This document shows positions 43,482 to 51,991 of a DNA stretch of 64,000 nt, piece by piece. This DNA comes from Paenibacillaceae bacterium (GTDB lineage: Bacteria > Bacillota > Bacilli > Paenibacillales > Paenibacillaceae): NCBI GenBank assembly GCA_900766135.1, contig CAAFUF010000023.1:124001-188000 (forward strand), given 5' to 3'. How positions within the stretch are numbered: the first letter of the stretch is position 1; each line of letters starts with the position of its first letter. The position numbers were made by a program, and so were the translations under genes. The notes under the pieces were generated by a model, which saw only the letters and a program-made list of their open reading frames with translations, did no database searches and was not told the origin of the DNA.

Positions 43482-44486
43482 ATGAACGAGGAACGGAAAG
43501 ACGAGGTCGGGCGGAGGTTTCTGTTAACGCCGGAGATTTCGCAGGAAGAGCTCGGCGGGCTGGAGATCCAGGAGCTGATTTTTTTGGTGCATGCCGCCAA
43601 GCGGTTTAAGGCGGAGGAGGCTTTCCCGGACGTGTATCTGGACGAACGGATCAAGGTCTTTACTGGCGTGCTGTACGAAAAACTAAAGAATGCCGATACG
43701 CTGTATCTCGCGTGCGATCAGGCTACCGGGTATCCTTACGTGGATGGGGAAGATCGGGTCTGGATGTTCTCACAGGAGGCGTACGCCAAGAACGCGGAGG
43801 ATTATTTCCGTCAGCAGTTATTGATGCTGGAGATGAAGCCCGTCGGCGGGGAAGACGTGCTGAGGACGTTTGGGCAGCTTCATATTCTGGGATTACCGAA
43901 GATCCTTGTGGACAACGGGCAGTATCATATCGAATTGAGCCGGGATGAGATCGTGCCGCCGCCGGATTGGACCGGGACGCCGGAGATCAGCATCCCCGTG
44001 ACGAATCCGGGGCTACAGCGGGCGATGATTCGCTTCTTCCAGACGCTGCATGCGCCGACAAGCGATCAGGAGGCTCGCGGGCGGGAGCTGAACGCGCTGG
44101 AGGCGGAAATGCTTGATGAACTTCTGCAGGCGAAATATTTGCTGCCCATGCAGTTGAAGGAGTCCGATCCTTCGCCCGCGGATGAGCAAGGAATGAAGAC
44201 GTTGAAGCAAGGGGCCGTCATTCAATTCGGCGTACTAAGCGCGGAGGACGGTTCGGCTTGGCTCCCGGCGTTTACCGATTGGCCGGAGTTCGAGAAAGTT
44301 TACGACAAAACGATCTGGAGCAGCAACATCGCGGCTTACGACGATCTGCTGACGGTGTCGGGAAACATGGATGGCATCGTTCTCAACTGCCGGGGCCTCT
44401 CGCTGCGAATCGACGCCAACAACCGGGAGCGGATCGAGGCTTTCCGTCAGGAGCGAGGGATACAGTTTAATAGAAGTCCGCAGTAG
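43482..44486 (+). CDS. SseB-like domain protein
   Basis: This protein of about 334 residues has a C-terminal SseB-type domain (LLQAKYLLPMQ, GSAWLPAFTDWPEFEKVYD, YDDLLTVSGN, GIVLNCRGLSLRID) and an earlier related repeat (LYLACDQATGYPYVDGEDRVWMF). Such domains are poorly understood and often linked to secretion or enhanced serine-sensitivity loci. The frame extends upstream to GTG 43395 with a hydrophobic N-terminus, but no ribosome site precedes it and a TATACT -10-like box lies at 43446, so ATG 43482 (or 43470) is preferred. Confidence 0.65.
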   Translation: MNEERKDEVGRRFLLTPEISQEELGGLEIQELIFLVHAAKRFKAEEAFPDVYLDERIKVFTGVLYEKLKNADTLYLACDQATGYPYVDGEDRVWMFSQEAYAKNAEDYFRQQLLMLEMKPVGGEDVLRTFGQLHILGLPKILVDNGQYHIELSRDEIVPPPDWTGTPEISIPVTNPGLQRAMIRFFQTLHAPTSDQEARGRELNALEAEMLDELLQAKYLLPMQLKESDPSPADEQGMKTLKQGAVIQFGVLSAEDGSAWLPAFTDWPEFEKVYDKTIWSSNIAAYDDLLTVSGNMDGIVLNCRGLSLRIDANNRERIEAFRQERGIQFNRSPQ

Positions 44487-44588
44487 CCCGCATTAGCTCG
44501 CAGCAGTTCTCCCCTTTGCATAAATCGTCTGGCTTTGGCACAACCTTCCTGGGTGAAAGTCATTCGTTCAAAGGAGGCGGTCCGCCCA

Positions 44589-45758
44589 ATGATGTGGTTA
44601 TTTGTCCTGATTTGTCTCGTCGTGCTCCTTGCCGTTGCATTGGATTTATTCCAGAAGCTGTACCCGCCGTTTGGCGGGAAGCCGTCACCCGAAGACATGA
44701 AGCGCTACCGGCAGTCGCCGAATTATAAAGGGACGAAATTTCAATATCCCCTGGAGACGAAAATGTACAAACCTTCGCCGGGCAGCATGATTACGGCCTT
44801 CCGGGAATACGTGCAGCGGAAACCCCAGTTAAAGCCGGATCGACCGCTGCCTCAAGTCAAATTGACTCGGCAGATGATCGAGGAGCTCCAGGAGGATACG
44901 GTCGTCTGGTTCGGTCATTCCGCTCTTTTGCTGCAGTTGGGAGGAATTCGATGGTTGCTGGACCCGATGTTAGGCGCATCCTGTTCCCCGATCGGGGGCG
45001 ACAAAAGATTCAATCGCGAGCTGCCCTTCGGGAGCCTGAACGAGCTTCCGCCGATTGATGCCGTCGTGCTGTCCCACGATCATTACGATCATCTGGATTA
45101 CGGCACGATCCGGCAATTGAAGGACCGAGTGGGGCGCTTCATCGGGCCGCTGGGCATCCGCTGCCATCTGGAACGGTGGGGCGTGGCCCCCGAGCAGATC
45201 GAGGAATACGATTGGTGGGAGGAGCTGGAGTTCCAGGGCGTCCGGTTGGCTTGCACGCCGGCCCGGCATTTTTCGGGGCGGGCACTGTTCAAACAGGGCG
45301 GCGGCGGTTTATGGTGCTCTTGGGTGTTGACGACGGCGAAGACAAGGGTCTATTTTAGCGGGGATAGCGGGTATGGCCCCCATTTCAAGGAAATCGGCGA
45401 AAAATACGGGCCGTTCGACCTCACTTTGATGGAGTGCGGACAATATGACGACCGGTGGTGGGATATCCACATGCTGCCGGAGCAAACGGCACGGGCTCAC
45501 CTCGACGTCAAGGGGAACGTGCTGCTGCCGATCCATTGGGGCGCGTTTTCGCTGGCGATGCACAGCTGGTACGATCCGATTCGCCGGCTGAGCGAGGAGG
45601 CCAAACAGCGGGGCATTCCGCTGGCGACGCCAAAGATCGGAGAACCCGTTCGGATCGGGGCGTCCGATTATCCGACGGAAGCTTGGTGGAAGCTGGCAGG
45701 CTCGGCGCGGAACACACCTGGGTTACGCGGCGCTCGCCCGTCCAGCACAATGAAGTAA
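44589..45758 (+). CDS. MBL-fold metallo-hydrolase, NAPE-PLD/UlaG-like (copy 1)
   Basis: This 389-residue protein has an N-terminal membrane anchor (WLFVLICLVVLLAVALDLF) and then a metallo-beta-lactamase fold: VWFGHSALLLQLGG, LSHDHYDHLDYG (HxHxDH), PARHFSGR, YFSGDSGYGPHF and LPIHWGAFSLAM. This is the NAPE-hydrolysing phospholipase D-like group; bacterial substrates are unknown, possibly membrane lipids. AAGGAGG precedes ATG 44589. A close paralogue lies 2 kb downstream on the other side of selO. Confidence 0.85.
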   Translation: MMWLFVLICLVVLLAVALDLFQKLYPPFGGKPSPEDMKRYRQSPNYKGTKFQYPLETKMYKPSPGSMITAFREYVQRKPQLKPDRPLPQVKLTRQMIEELQEDTVVWFGHSALLLQLGGIRWLLDPMLGASCSPIGGDKRFNRELPFGSLNELPPIDAVVLSHDHYDHLDYGTIRQLKDRVGRFIGPLGIRCHLERWGVAPEQIEEYDWWEELEFQGVRLACTPARHFSGRALFKQGGGGLWCSWVLTTAKTRVYFSGDSGYGPHFKEIGEKYGPFDLTLMECGQYDDRWWDIHMLPEQTARAHLDVKGNVLLPIHWGAFSLAMHSWYDPIRRLSEEAKQRGIPLATPKIGEPVRIGASDYPTEAWWKLAGSARNTPGLRGARPSSTMK

Positions 45759-45820
45759 TCATGTCCTGCGGGAGACCGGCCGGGACGATCACTGATTAAC
45801 GATGAATGAAGGAGAAGCCG

Positions 45821-47311
45821 ATGAGCCTATCACACGAGAATCCGAATACCGGTTGGAATTTCGATAATATGTATGCCCGATTGCCGGAGTTCTTCTTCAC
45901 GAAGCAGGAGCCCAAGCCGGTCCGGTCGCCCAAGCTGATCGTGCTGAACGGCCCGCTTGCGGCGGAGCTCGGCTTGGACCCTGTGGCGCTCCGAAGTGAA
46001 GCGAACGTTGCCGTCTTCGCCGGCAACGAGGTGCCGCCGGGGGCGGAGCCGCTGGCCCAGGCCTATGCGGGCCACCAGTTCGGGTATTTCACGATGCTGG
46101 GGGACGGCCGGGCCCTGCTGCTCGGCGAGCAGATCGCGCCTGGCGGCGATCGCTTCGACATCCAGCTCAAGGGCTCCGGCCGGACGCCGTATTCGCGCGG
46201 CGGCGACGGGCGCGCCGCGCTCGGCCCGATGCTGCGGGAGTACATCATCAGCGAGGCGATGCACGCGCTGGGCATTCCGACGACCCGCAGCCTGGCGGTG
46301 GTGACCACCGGGGAGACGGTGGTCCGCGAACAAGGCTTACGCGGGGCGATCCTCACCCGCGTCGCCGCCAGCCACGTGCGCGTCGGCACGTTCCAGTACG
46401 CCGCGCAATTCGGCGAGTCGGCGGACGTCCGCACGCTCGCCGACTACGTGATCCAGCGCCACTACCCGCAGCTGGCCGAGCTCGCCGATACCGGCGAGGC
46501 CGGGCGCTATTTGGCGCTGTTACGGGAGGCGGTCCAGCGCCAGGCAGCGCTGATCGCCAAGTGGCAACTCGTCGGGTTCATCCACGGGGTGATGAACACC
46601 GACAACATGGCCCTCAGCGGCGAGACGATCGACTACGGGCCATGCGCCTTTATGGACGCGTACGACCCCGCGACCGTGTTCAGTTCCATCGACCGTCATG
46701 GCCGCTATGCCTACGGCAATCAGCCGTCCATCGCGGTATGGAACCTGTCCCGGTTCGCCGAGAGCTTGCTGCCGCTGCTGCATGAGGAGGAGGACCAGGC
46801 CGTAAGGCTCGCCGAAGAGGCGCTTCATGGCTTTGCCTGGCAATTTGAAGCGGCATGGCTGCAAGGAATGCGGTCGAAGCTGGGCTTGTTCGGCGAACAG
46901 GAGGGGGATGCCGTCCTCGTCAAGGACCTGCTCGACCTGATGAACCAGCACCACGCCGATTTCACCAATACGTTCCTCGCCTTGACCTTTGGCCGGCTGG
47001 AGGAACCGCCGATGGCCGGCACCTCCGAGTGGTCGGAATGGCTTGCGCGGTGGCAAGCGCGGCTCGACGGGCAGACCGAGTCCCAAGAAGCAGTCCGCGA
47101 GTTGATGCGCCGCAGCAACCCGGCGGTGATCCCGCGAAACCACCGGGTGGAGGAAGCTTTGGAGGCCGCCGTGGAGCGGGACGATTACAGCGTGATGGAA
47201 CGACTTCTGGAGGTGCTGGCGCAGCCTTTCGCCCATACGCCGCAGCAGGCGGAATACGCGGAGCTGCCGGCGGTCTGCGACCGGCCGTACCGCACGTTTT
47301 GCGGGACATGA
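45821..47311 (+). CDS. selO: protein adenylyltransferase SelO
   Basis: This 496-residue pseudokinase transfers AMP to Ser/Thr/Tyr of target proteins, linked to redox stress. Hallmarks are AYAGHQFGYFTMLGDGRA, QLKGSGRTPYSRGGDGRAAL, VGFIHGVMNTDNMALSGETIDYGPCAFMD (active-site Asp and flipped-ATP motif) and the C-terminal PYRTFCGT, showing it is complete. AAGGAG precedes ATG 45821. It lies between two NAPE-PLD-like genes. The Cys in the C-terminal tail is a known redox switch in the family. Confidence 0.96.
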   Translation: MSLSHENPNTGWNFDNMYARLPEFFFTKQEPKPVRSPKLIVLNGPLAAELGLDPVALRSEANVAVFAGNEVPPGAEPLAQAYAGHQFGYFTMLGDGRALLLGEQIAPGGDRFDIQLKGSGRTPYSRGGDGRAALGPMLREYIISEAMHALGIPTTRSLAVVTTGETVVREQGLRGAILTRVAASHVRVGTFQYAAQFGESADVRTLADYVIQRHYPQLAELADTGEAGRYLALLREAVQRQAALIAKWQLVGFIHGVMNTDNMALSGETIDYGPCAFMDAYDPATVFSSIDRHGRYAYGNQPSIAVWNLSRFAESLLPLLHEEEDQAVRLAEEALHGFAWQFEAAWLQGMRSKLGLFGEQEGDAVLVKDLLDLMNQHHADFTNTFLALTFGRLEEPPMAGTSEWSEWLARWQARLDGQTESQEAVRELMRRSNPAVIPRNHRVEEALEAAVERDDYSVMERLLEVLAQPFAHTPQQAEYAELPAVCDRPYRTFCGT

Positions 47312-47369
47312 CCGTTCGGCAGGCCCGTAACTTTTTACCTTGAGGAGTGACCTTCACGCTATGTGCTTG

Positions 47370-47552
47370 ATCGATAGAGTCCGATTTCCATCTGCTGGAG
47401 AGCGACCGCGCGATGTTCGACTGGGCTTGCAAACAGGCGTATATCGCACTCGGCAACATGTTGACGGCCGTATTGGCATCGCCTGTTTCGCCGCCTTTGG
47501 CTACCGTGTAAGGGACCCGCGCCCGAAATCGCGGCAAGGCGCTGGACGTAGG
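47370..47552 (+). pseudogene. relic of a nitroreductase-family oxidoreductase
   Basis: One frame encodes ESDFHLLESDRAMFDWACKQ and AYIALGNMLTA, which match the middle of NfsB/YodC-type nitroreductases. Another frame then gives GIACFAAFGYRVRDPRPKS, their C-terminus. The N-terminal half is absent and about 30 internal codons and the frame are lost. Only about 60 codons remain of about 200. Confidence 0.6.
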
Positions 47553-47691
47553 TGAGCAACGCGAACCAGGTTTGTCATATTTACCCATAACCCTGCATGC
47601 CTACATTTGGCAACGCCCCCCGCCTTGCAGTATACTCTCCTTGAATCCATCCATTATCTACTCTTCATACAGGAAAAGGCGGGTTTTGTAC

Positions 47692-48789
47692 ATGTTTATA
47701 GCATTAGGTATCCTATTGGTTCTTCTCCTTGGCATCCCGTTGTTTGTCAGGCTGTATCCGGCCTTTGGCGGGAGGACTTCGGCGGCCAGGCGGGCGCGTT
47801 ACGCGCAGTCCCCTCAATGGCAGGGCAAGAAGTTCGCCTACACGGAGCCGACTTCCTCGTTCCATCCTTCGTCGGGCAACATGGTTTCGTTGCTGCGGGA
47901 TTACCTGCGCGGCAATCCGCGGGTCAGACCGGACCGGACGCTGCCGGTCGTGAAGCTGGGGCGCGAGTTGCTGGAGAACCGGGACCGCGATTGGGTTGCT
48001 TGGCTCGGCCATTCGGCGTTGCTGCTGCATCTCGGGGGCAAGCGACTCCTGCTTGATCCAATGTTGGGCCCGTCGCCCACCCCGCTCCCTCCCTTCGGCG
48101 GCAAACGGTATACCCGGCAGCTGCCGGTAGAGCCGGAGGACTTGCCGGAGATCGATGCAGTGATTCTGTCCCATGACCATTACGATCATTTGGATTACGG
48201 CACGATCCGGAAATTGAAAGATAAGGTAGGACGGTTTTTCGTCCCGCTGGGCGTCGGCAGCCACTTGCAACGGTGGGGCGTGGAGCCGGAACGGATCAGC
48301 GAGCATGACTGGGGGGAGGAGATCGACTGGAACGGCTTGCGGTTGGCCTGCACGCCGGCCCGTCATTTCTCGGGCCGGGGGCTCGCCAACCGGGACGGCA
48401 CCTTGTGGTGCTCCTGGGTGATCGCGTCCCCGGAGCGGAAGGTCTTCTTTAGCGGAGACAGCGGGTATGGCCCGCATTTCAAGCAGATCGGCGAGAAGTA
48501 CGGCCCCTTTGATCTGGCTTTGATGGAGTGCGGTCAATACGATCCGCGCTGGAGCGACATCCACATGCTGCCGGAACAGACGGTTCAAGCTCACGCGGAC
48601 GTTAATGGGGGCTTGCTCCTTCCGATTCATTGGGGGGCCTTCACCTTGTCGCTGCACGATTGGAACGATCCGGTCCGCCGCGCGACCGCAGAAGCGGAAC
48701 GCCAAGGCGTGCCCATCGCCACGCCGAAAATCGGCGAGCCGGTCTTTATCGGGGACCCGGCTTACCCCAAGACAGCCTGGTGGGTCTGA
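47692..48789 (+). CDS. MBL-fold metallo-hydrolase, NAPE-PLD/UlaG-like (copy 2)
   Basis: This 365-residue paralogue of the gene at 44589 is collinear throughout: membrane helix (FIALGILLVLLLGIPLFV), AWLGHSALLLHLGG, LSHDHYDHLDYG, PARHFSGR, FFSGDSGYGPHF and LPIHWGAFTLSL. All metal ligands are kept, so both copies look active. ATG 47692 is chosen because the hydrophobic N-terminus aligns with copy 1. It is followed by a terminator. Confidence 0.85.
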   Translation: MFIALGILLVLLLGIPLFVRLYPAFGGRTSAARRARYAQSPQWQGKKFAYTEPTSSFHPSSGNMVSLLRDYLRGNPRVRPDRTLPVVKLGRELLENRDRDWVAWLGHSALLLHLGGKRLLLDPMLGPSPTPLPPFGGKRYTRQLPVEPEDLPEIDAVILSHDHYDHLDYGTIRKLKDKVGRFFVPLGVGSHLQRWGVEPERISEHDWGEEIDWNGLRLACTPARHFSGRGLANRDGTLWCSWVIASPERKVFFSGDSGYGPHFKQIGEKYGPFDLALMECGQYDPRWSDIHMLPEQTVQAHADVNGGLLLPIHWGAFTLSLHDWNDPVRRATAEAERQGVPIATPKIGEPVFIGDPAYPKTAWWV

Positions 48790-48839
48790 CCGGCGACCGG
48801 ACGTATCGAGTATCGGCCCATGCCGCAAGCACGTGACCC

Positions 48840-48891
48840 CAAAGTGGCTTCCCTAAGGACGATTTACGTTTGAAGGGAGCCACTTTTTGAT
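48840..48891 (+). terminator. intrinsic terminator after MBL copy 2
   Basis: AAGTGGCTTCCCT pairs with AGGGAGCCACTT (one bulge), followed by TTTTTG. Confidence 0.8.
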
Positions 48892-48934
48892 GCCAAAAAG
48901 CATAAAATTGGGGGGACACACGCTGGCCGAACGC

Positions 48935-49033
48935 TTTGCATGATTATCCCCTTTGATCAGGTTGTCGAGAACTGGAGAAGAACTCGCCTCACTCCGGACC
49001 CCTGCCCCTGAATGAAAGGGATAATCATGCAAA
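48935..49033. repeat. 99-bp inverted-repeat element
   Basis: The left arm TTTGCATGATTATCCCCTTT (48935-48954) is mirrored by the right arm AAAGGGATAATCATGCAAA (49015-49033) with one indel, around a 60-nt loop. No T-run follows either arm. It could be a small MITE-like element or a structured RNA. No known riboswitch was recognised in the loop. Confidence 0.6.
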
Positions 49034-49087
49034 GGCAGCATGAGGGACATCAAAGGCATTGCAAAAAGAGCGACTGCCCCTGCATCC

Positions 49088-49220
49088 CTATCCATACTCA
49101 CGGAACGTCCGCTTCATGATCTTCTCTTCCAGCCGGATGCGGTTGAACAAGGTGATCAGGTGCAGCACGAACAACGGAGTAAACACGATCCAGGCCTGGG
49201 AGATGATCGCAAAGCCTCCT
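49088..49220 (-). pseudogene. C-terminal relic of an isoprenylcysteine/phospholipid methyltransferase-like gene
   Basis: Starting right after the stop of the cdsA-like gene, the minus frame encodes SQAWIVFTPLFVLHLITLFN then RIRLEEKIMKRTFREYG and a stop at 49088. The RxxxEEKxM...F-x-x-Y pattern is that of ICMT/PEMT methyltransferases, but only about 43 codons remain with no start region. Confidence 0.45.
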
Positions 49221-50138
49221 CTACATGAAATCAAAGAAATACCGTGTCACGTGAAAAAAGACCGGCGACGTATACGCCAAGCTGTCGACCAGGCTCAGAT
49301 AGCTCTTCTTCAAGGCCTGGGCCTTGTCGTCGTCCCCGATCAGCAAATCCCGCTTCAGGACGGAGACGGTCGTGCTGCCGATAAAGCCGCCCAGTCCGAT
49401 CAGCATGCCCGCGAACAGGCCAAACGAGGCGCCGAGCGGCGTCAGGATCGGGGCCAAGAGGTAAGCGGCGAGGGACGTTACCGCAAACGAGCAGGCGAAG
49501 CCTTCCCACGTCGCGAACGGATTGGCCGTCGGTACAACCTTGCGTTTGCCGATGTACGACGAAGCCGCATAATGGACGATATCGTTCAGCTGGGTCAGCA
49601 CGACGAGATACAGGACGAGACCCGCCCCATACTGCGGCGTAGCGAACGGGAAATACGCGAGGTGGCTCAGACCGAACACCATCAGCATCAGCCCCCACTG
49701 AACCCGGCTCACGCTGCGCAAGAACCCGGCCGTCCCTTTGTTGATCATGCGGGGAAGCGGCAGGAACAGGAACACGTACACCGGGATAAAGACGATGAAC
49801 ATGCCGTACCACTCGATCAAAACCCAGTAGAACTGGGCCGGAATCGCCAGATACGCCCATAAGAACAGCCGGCGCTCAGATTTGCGCGAACGGATCATGG
49901 AGAAGTATTCTTTTAACGCGAAAAAAGACAACAGCATCACCGCCAGCAGCGAAACGACCGGATTAAACAAGGTCGCCAGGCAGAGGATCAGCCACATGCC
50001 CCACCAGGTGCGCAGGCGTTGCCGAAAAGCCGAATACGCCTTGCCGGGATGCTTCCGGTCCAGGACGAGACATACGGTATGAATGGCCGCCAGGGCCACG
50101 AGGATGACGATCATCGTCCATTGCAGGTTGTTCAACAT
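49221..50138 (-). CDS. phosphatidate cytidylyltransferase-family protein (CdsA/YnbB-like)
   Basis: This 305-residue protein has about eight helices; the C-terminal part has the CDP-diglyceride synthase pattern GFIGSTTVSVLKRDLLIGDD and ends near VDSLAYTSPVFFH (S-D-x-x-S-x-x-K/R-R-x-x-x-D-like). The family makes CDP-diacylglycerol from phosphatidate and CTP. It differs from the housekeeping cdsA, which usually neighbours uppS and dxr, so it may be an accessory copy like YnbB. A decapitated methyltransferase gene follows. Confidence 0.8.
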   Translation of the reverse strand: MLNNLQWTMIVILVALAAIHTVCLVLDRKHPGKAYSAFRQRLRTWWGMWLILCLATLFNPVVSLLAVMLLSFFALKEYFSMIRSRKSERRLFLWAYLAIPAQFYWVLIEWYGMFIVFIPVYVFLFLPLPRMINKGTAGFLRSVSRVQWGLMLMVFGLSHLAYFPFATPQYGAGLVLYLVVLTQLNDIVHYAASSYIGKRKVVPTANPFATWEGFACSFAVTSLAAYLLAPILTPLGASFGLFAGMLIGLGGFIGSTTVSVLKRDLLIGDDDKAQALKKSYLSLVDSLAYTSPVFFHVTRYFFDFM

Positions 50139-50244
50139 GCAAATCCCAACTTCCTCAGGAGGTAGATTCCACCAAAGGAATCATATGTTATTATGGAGGA
50201 ATAGTCTACAAATAGTCTACCGTGAATAAGGGGAATGGAAGTCG

Positions 50245-50781
50245 ATGGTTGCGGAACGCTCGGTGTTTATTTTGCTAACGAATACGGGTACGCTCTTTAC
50301 CAAAATGATCAAGGGATACACAAGGGCCCCCTACAACCATGCCTCGATCTCGTTTAATCGCGAGCTGTCGGAGCTGTACAGTTTTGGGCGGAAGCATCCG
50401 AACAACCCGCTGAACGGCGGTTTCGTGAAAGAGGACATCAAGACCGGCACGTTCAGCAAATATCCGAACACGACCTGCGTCATTTACGAGCTGAAGGTCA
50501 CCCCGCGCGAGGTGGAGAAAATGGAGCGCGTGCTCCAGCTGTTTATCCGCAAGCGGCAAAAGTTCCTTTACAACATCCTCGGCGTCATCGGCATCGCATT
50601 GAAGGAGCCGATTGAGTTCAGCAACTCCTATTTCTGCTCGCAATTCGTGGCGGAGATTCTGGAGCGGTCGGGGATCAAGCTGTGGAACAAGCTGCCCGCA
50701 CTGGTCACGCCGGACGATTTCCGGCAGTGCGACCGGCTGCATCTCGTCTATGAGGGGAAGCTAAGCGAATACGAGTCATAA
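50245..50781 (+). CDS. permuted NlpC/P60-type (YiiX/YebB-like) papain-fold protein
   Basis: The protein has 178 residues. The His of a permuted cysteine peptidase lies early (YNHASISFN) and the Cys late (YFCSQFVAEIL), matching YiiX/LRAT-like proteins. These may hydrolyse amide or acyl bonds in peptides or lipids. No signal peptide is seen, so it is probably cytoplasmic. It is monocistronic with GGAAG ahead of the ATG. Confidence 0.75.
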   Translation: MVAERSVFILLTNTGTLFTKMIKGYTRAPYNHASISFNRELSELYSFGRKHPNNPLNGGFVKEDIKTGTFSKYPNTTCVIYELKVTPREVEKMERVLQLFIRKRQKFLYNILGVIGIALKEPIEFSNSYFCSQFVAEILERSGIKLWNKLPALVTPDDFRQCDRLHLVYEGKLSEYES

Positions 50782-50932
50782 GACGAGCTTTGTCTGGAGG
50801 AAAGGATGCTCGGCTGGAATCGCGGCATGCGTCGTCGAAGCAGAAAATTTCTTCCTCCCCCTTCCTCTCTCTATTCGGTTGTGGTACTCTGAGGGTGACT
50901 TATTAAAGATGTTTAAAAAGTAGGGGGAGCTC

Positions 50933-51952
50933 ATGAACGAGATGCCGGCTACGCCTAAAGAGATGAAGCAGATGATCCGCAGCGGGATCCGCTCCGCCTT
51001 GCTGGCCATGGGCAGCGCAACGAAAGCGGAGCTGAGCGGGAAGCTGGGCGTCAGCTTTCCGACCGTCAGCAAGTTTCTGGCCGAAATGAAGGAGGCGGGG
51101 GAGGTTGCGGTTGTTGGGATGGATGATTCCAGCGGCGGCAGGCGGGCGGAGCGATACGCGTATAATCCGGAATTTATGCTGGGGCTCGCCGTATTTCTGG
51201 AGCGGACGGAAACGAATTACGCCATTTACGATTGCAACGGGGAAGTGAAGGAAGAAGGCCGGGCGCCCGGCGTGCTGGCGGATGCAGGCGATAGCTTGGC
51301 CGAACTGATCGGCGGGCTGATCGGGCGGTATCCAAAGATCCGGTCGTTGGCGATCGGCGTACCGGGGGCGGTCAACCAAGGGCGGATCATTCATATCCCT
51401 TCCTACGAGGCGCTTCAAGACTTCGACCTGAAAGGCGCCCTGGAGAAGCGGTTTGGGCTTCCTACCGTCGTGGAGAACGATATGAATGCCGCGGTGCTGG
51501 GGTATTCCCACAACCACGGTACCCGCGACAACCCGTCACTGGTCTACCTCTATTTCGGCCAGAACGGGCCAGGGGCGGGGATCCTGATCAACGGGGATGT
51601 TGTTCGGGGCAGTACGTTCTTCTCGGGGGAGGTTTCCTATGTCCCCCAATACGATGAACGAAACTTCGGGCAGGCGTTGGCGCCCCGGCCGCAGATGGGG
51701 ACCGGGATCGCGAGAGTGGATGCCGCGGGAGCGGATGCCGTCAGCCGGCTGATTGCGGCTTGTACCGCGCTGATCAACCCGCATACGGTGGTGTTTTGCC
51801 ATGATGAAGTCAGCGTGTCCTTGCTGAACGACATCAAGGCGAAGAGCGCGCTTTACGTTCCGTCCGGGCATCTGCCGCGCTTGATGATGAGCGACTGGCG
51901 GCGGGATTATTTAAACGGCCTTACGCATCTGGGGCTGGCCCTGATCATTTGA
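50933..51952 (+). CDS. ROK-family transcriptional regulator
   Basis: This 339-residue protein has an N-terminal winged HTH (KAELSGKLGVSFPTVSKFLAEMK, about 29-51) and a ROK sugar-kinase-like domain (LAIGVPGAVNQGRIIHIP, VENDMNAAVLGY). The ROK zinc motif CxCGxxGCxE is missing, and ATP-site residues look altered, so it is a regulator, not a kinase. GGGGGAG precedes the ATG. An MFS transporter gene follows 39 nt later, so it probably controls uptake or efflux of a sugar. Confidence 0.85.
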   Translation: MNEMPATPKEMKQMIRSGIRSALLAMGSATKAELSGKLGVSFPTVSKFLAEMKEAGEVAVVGMDDSSGGRRAERYAYNPEFMLGLAVFLERTETNYAIYDCNGEVKEEGRAPGVLADAGDSLAELIGGLIGRYPKIRSLAIGVPGAVNQGRIIHIPSYEALQDFDLKGALEKRFGLPTVVENDMNAAVLGYSHNHGTRDNPSLVYLYFGQNGPGAGILINGDVVRGSTFFSGEVSYVPQYDERNFGQALAPRPQMGTGIARVDAAGADAVSRLIAACTALINPHTVVFCHDEVSVSLLNDIKAKSALYVPSGHLPRLMMSDWRRDYLNGLTHLGLALII

Positions 51953-51991
51953 TGATTCCATTTCAACATCGGATAGGAGAAGAAGAACCTT

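Noticed and set aside
47713..48828. 371-codon open frame on - across MBL copy 2
   Set aside because: Antisense of an intact metallo-hydrolase; a similar shadow is expected because codon bias favours open antisense frames.
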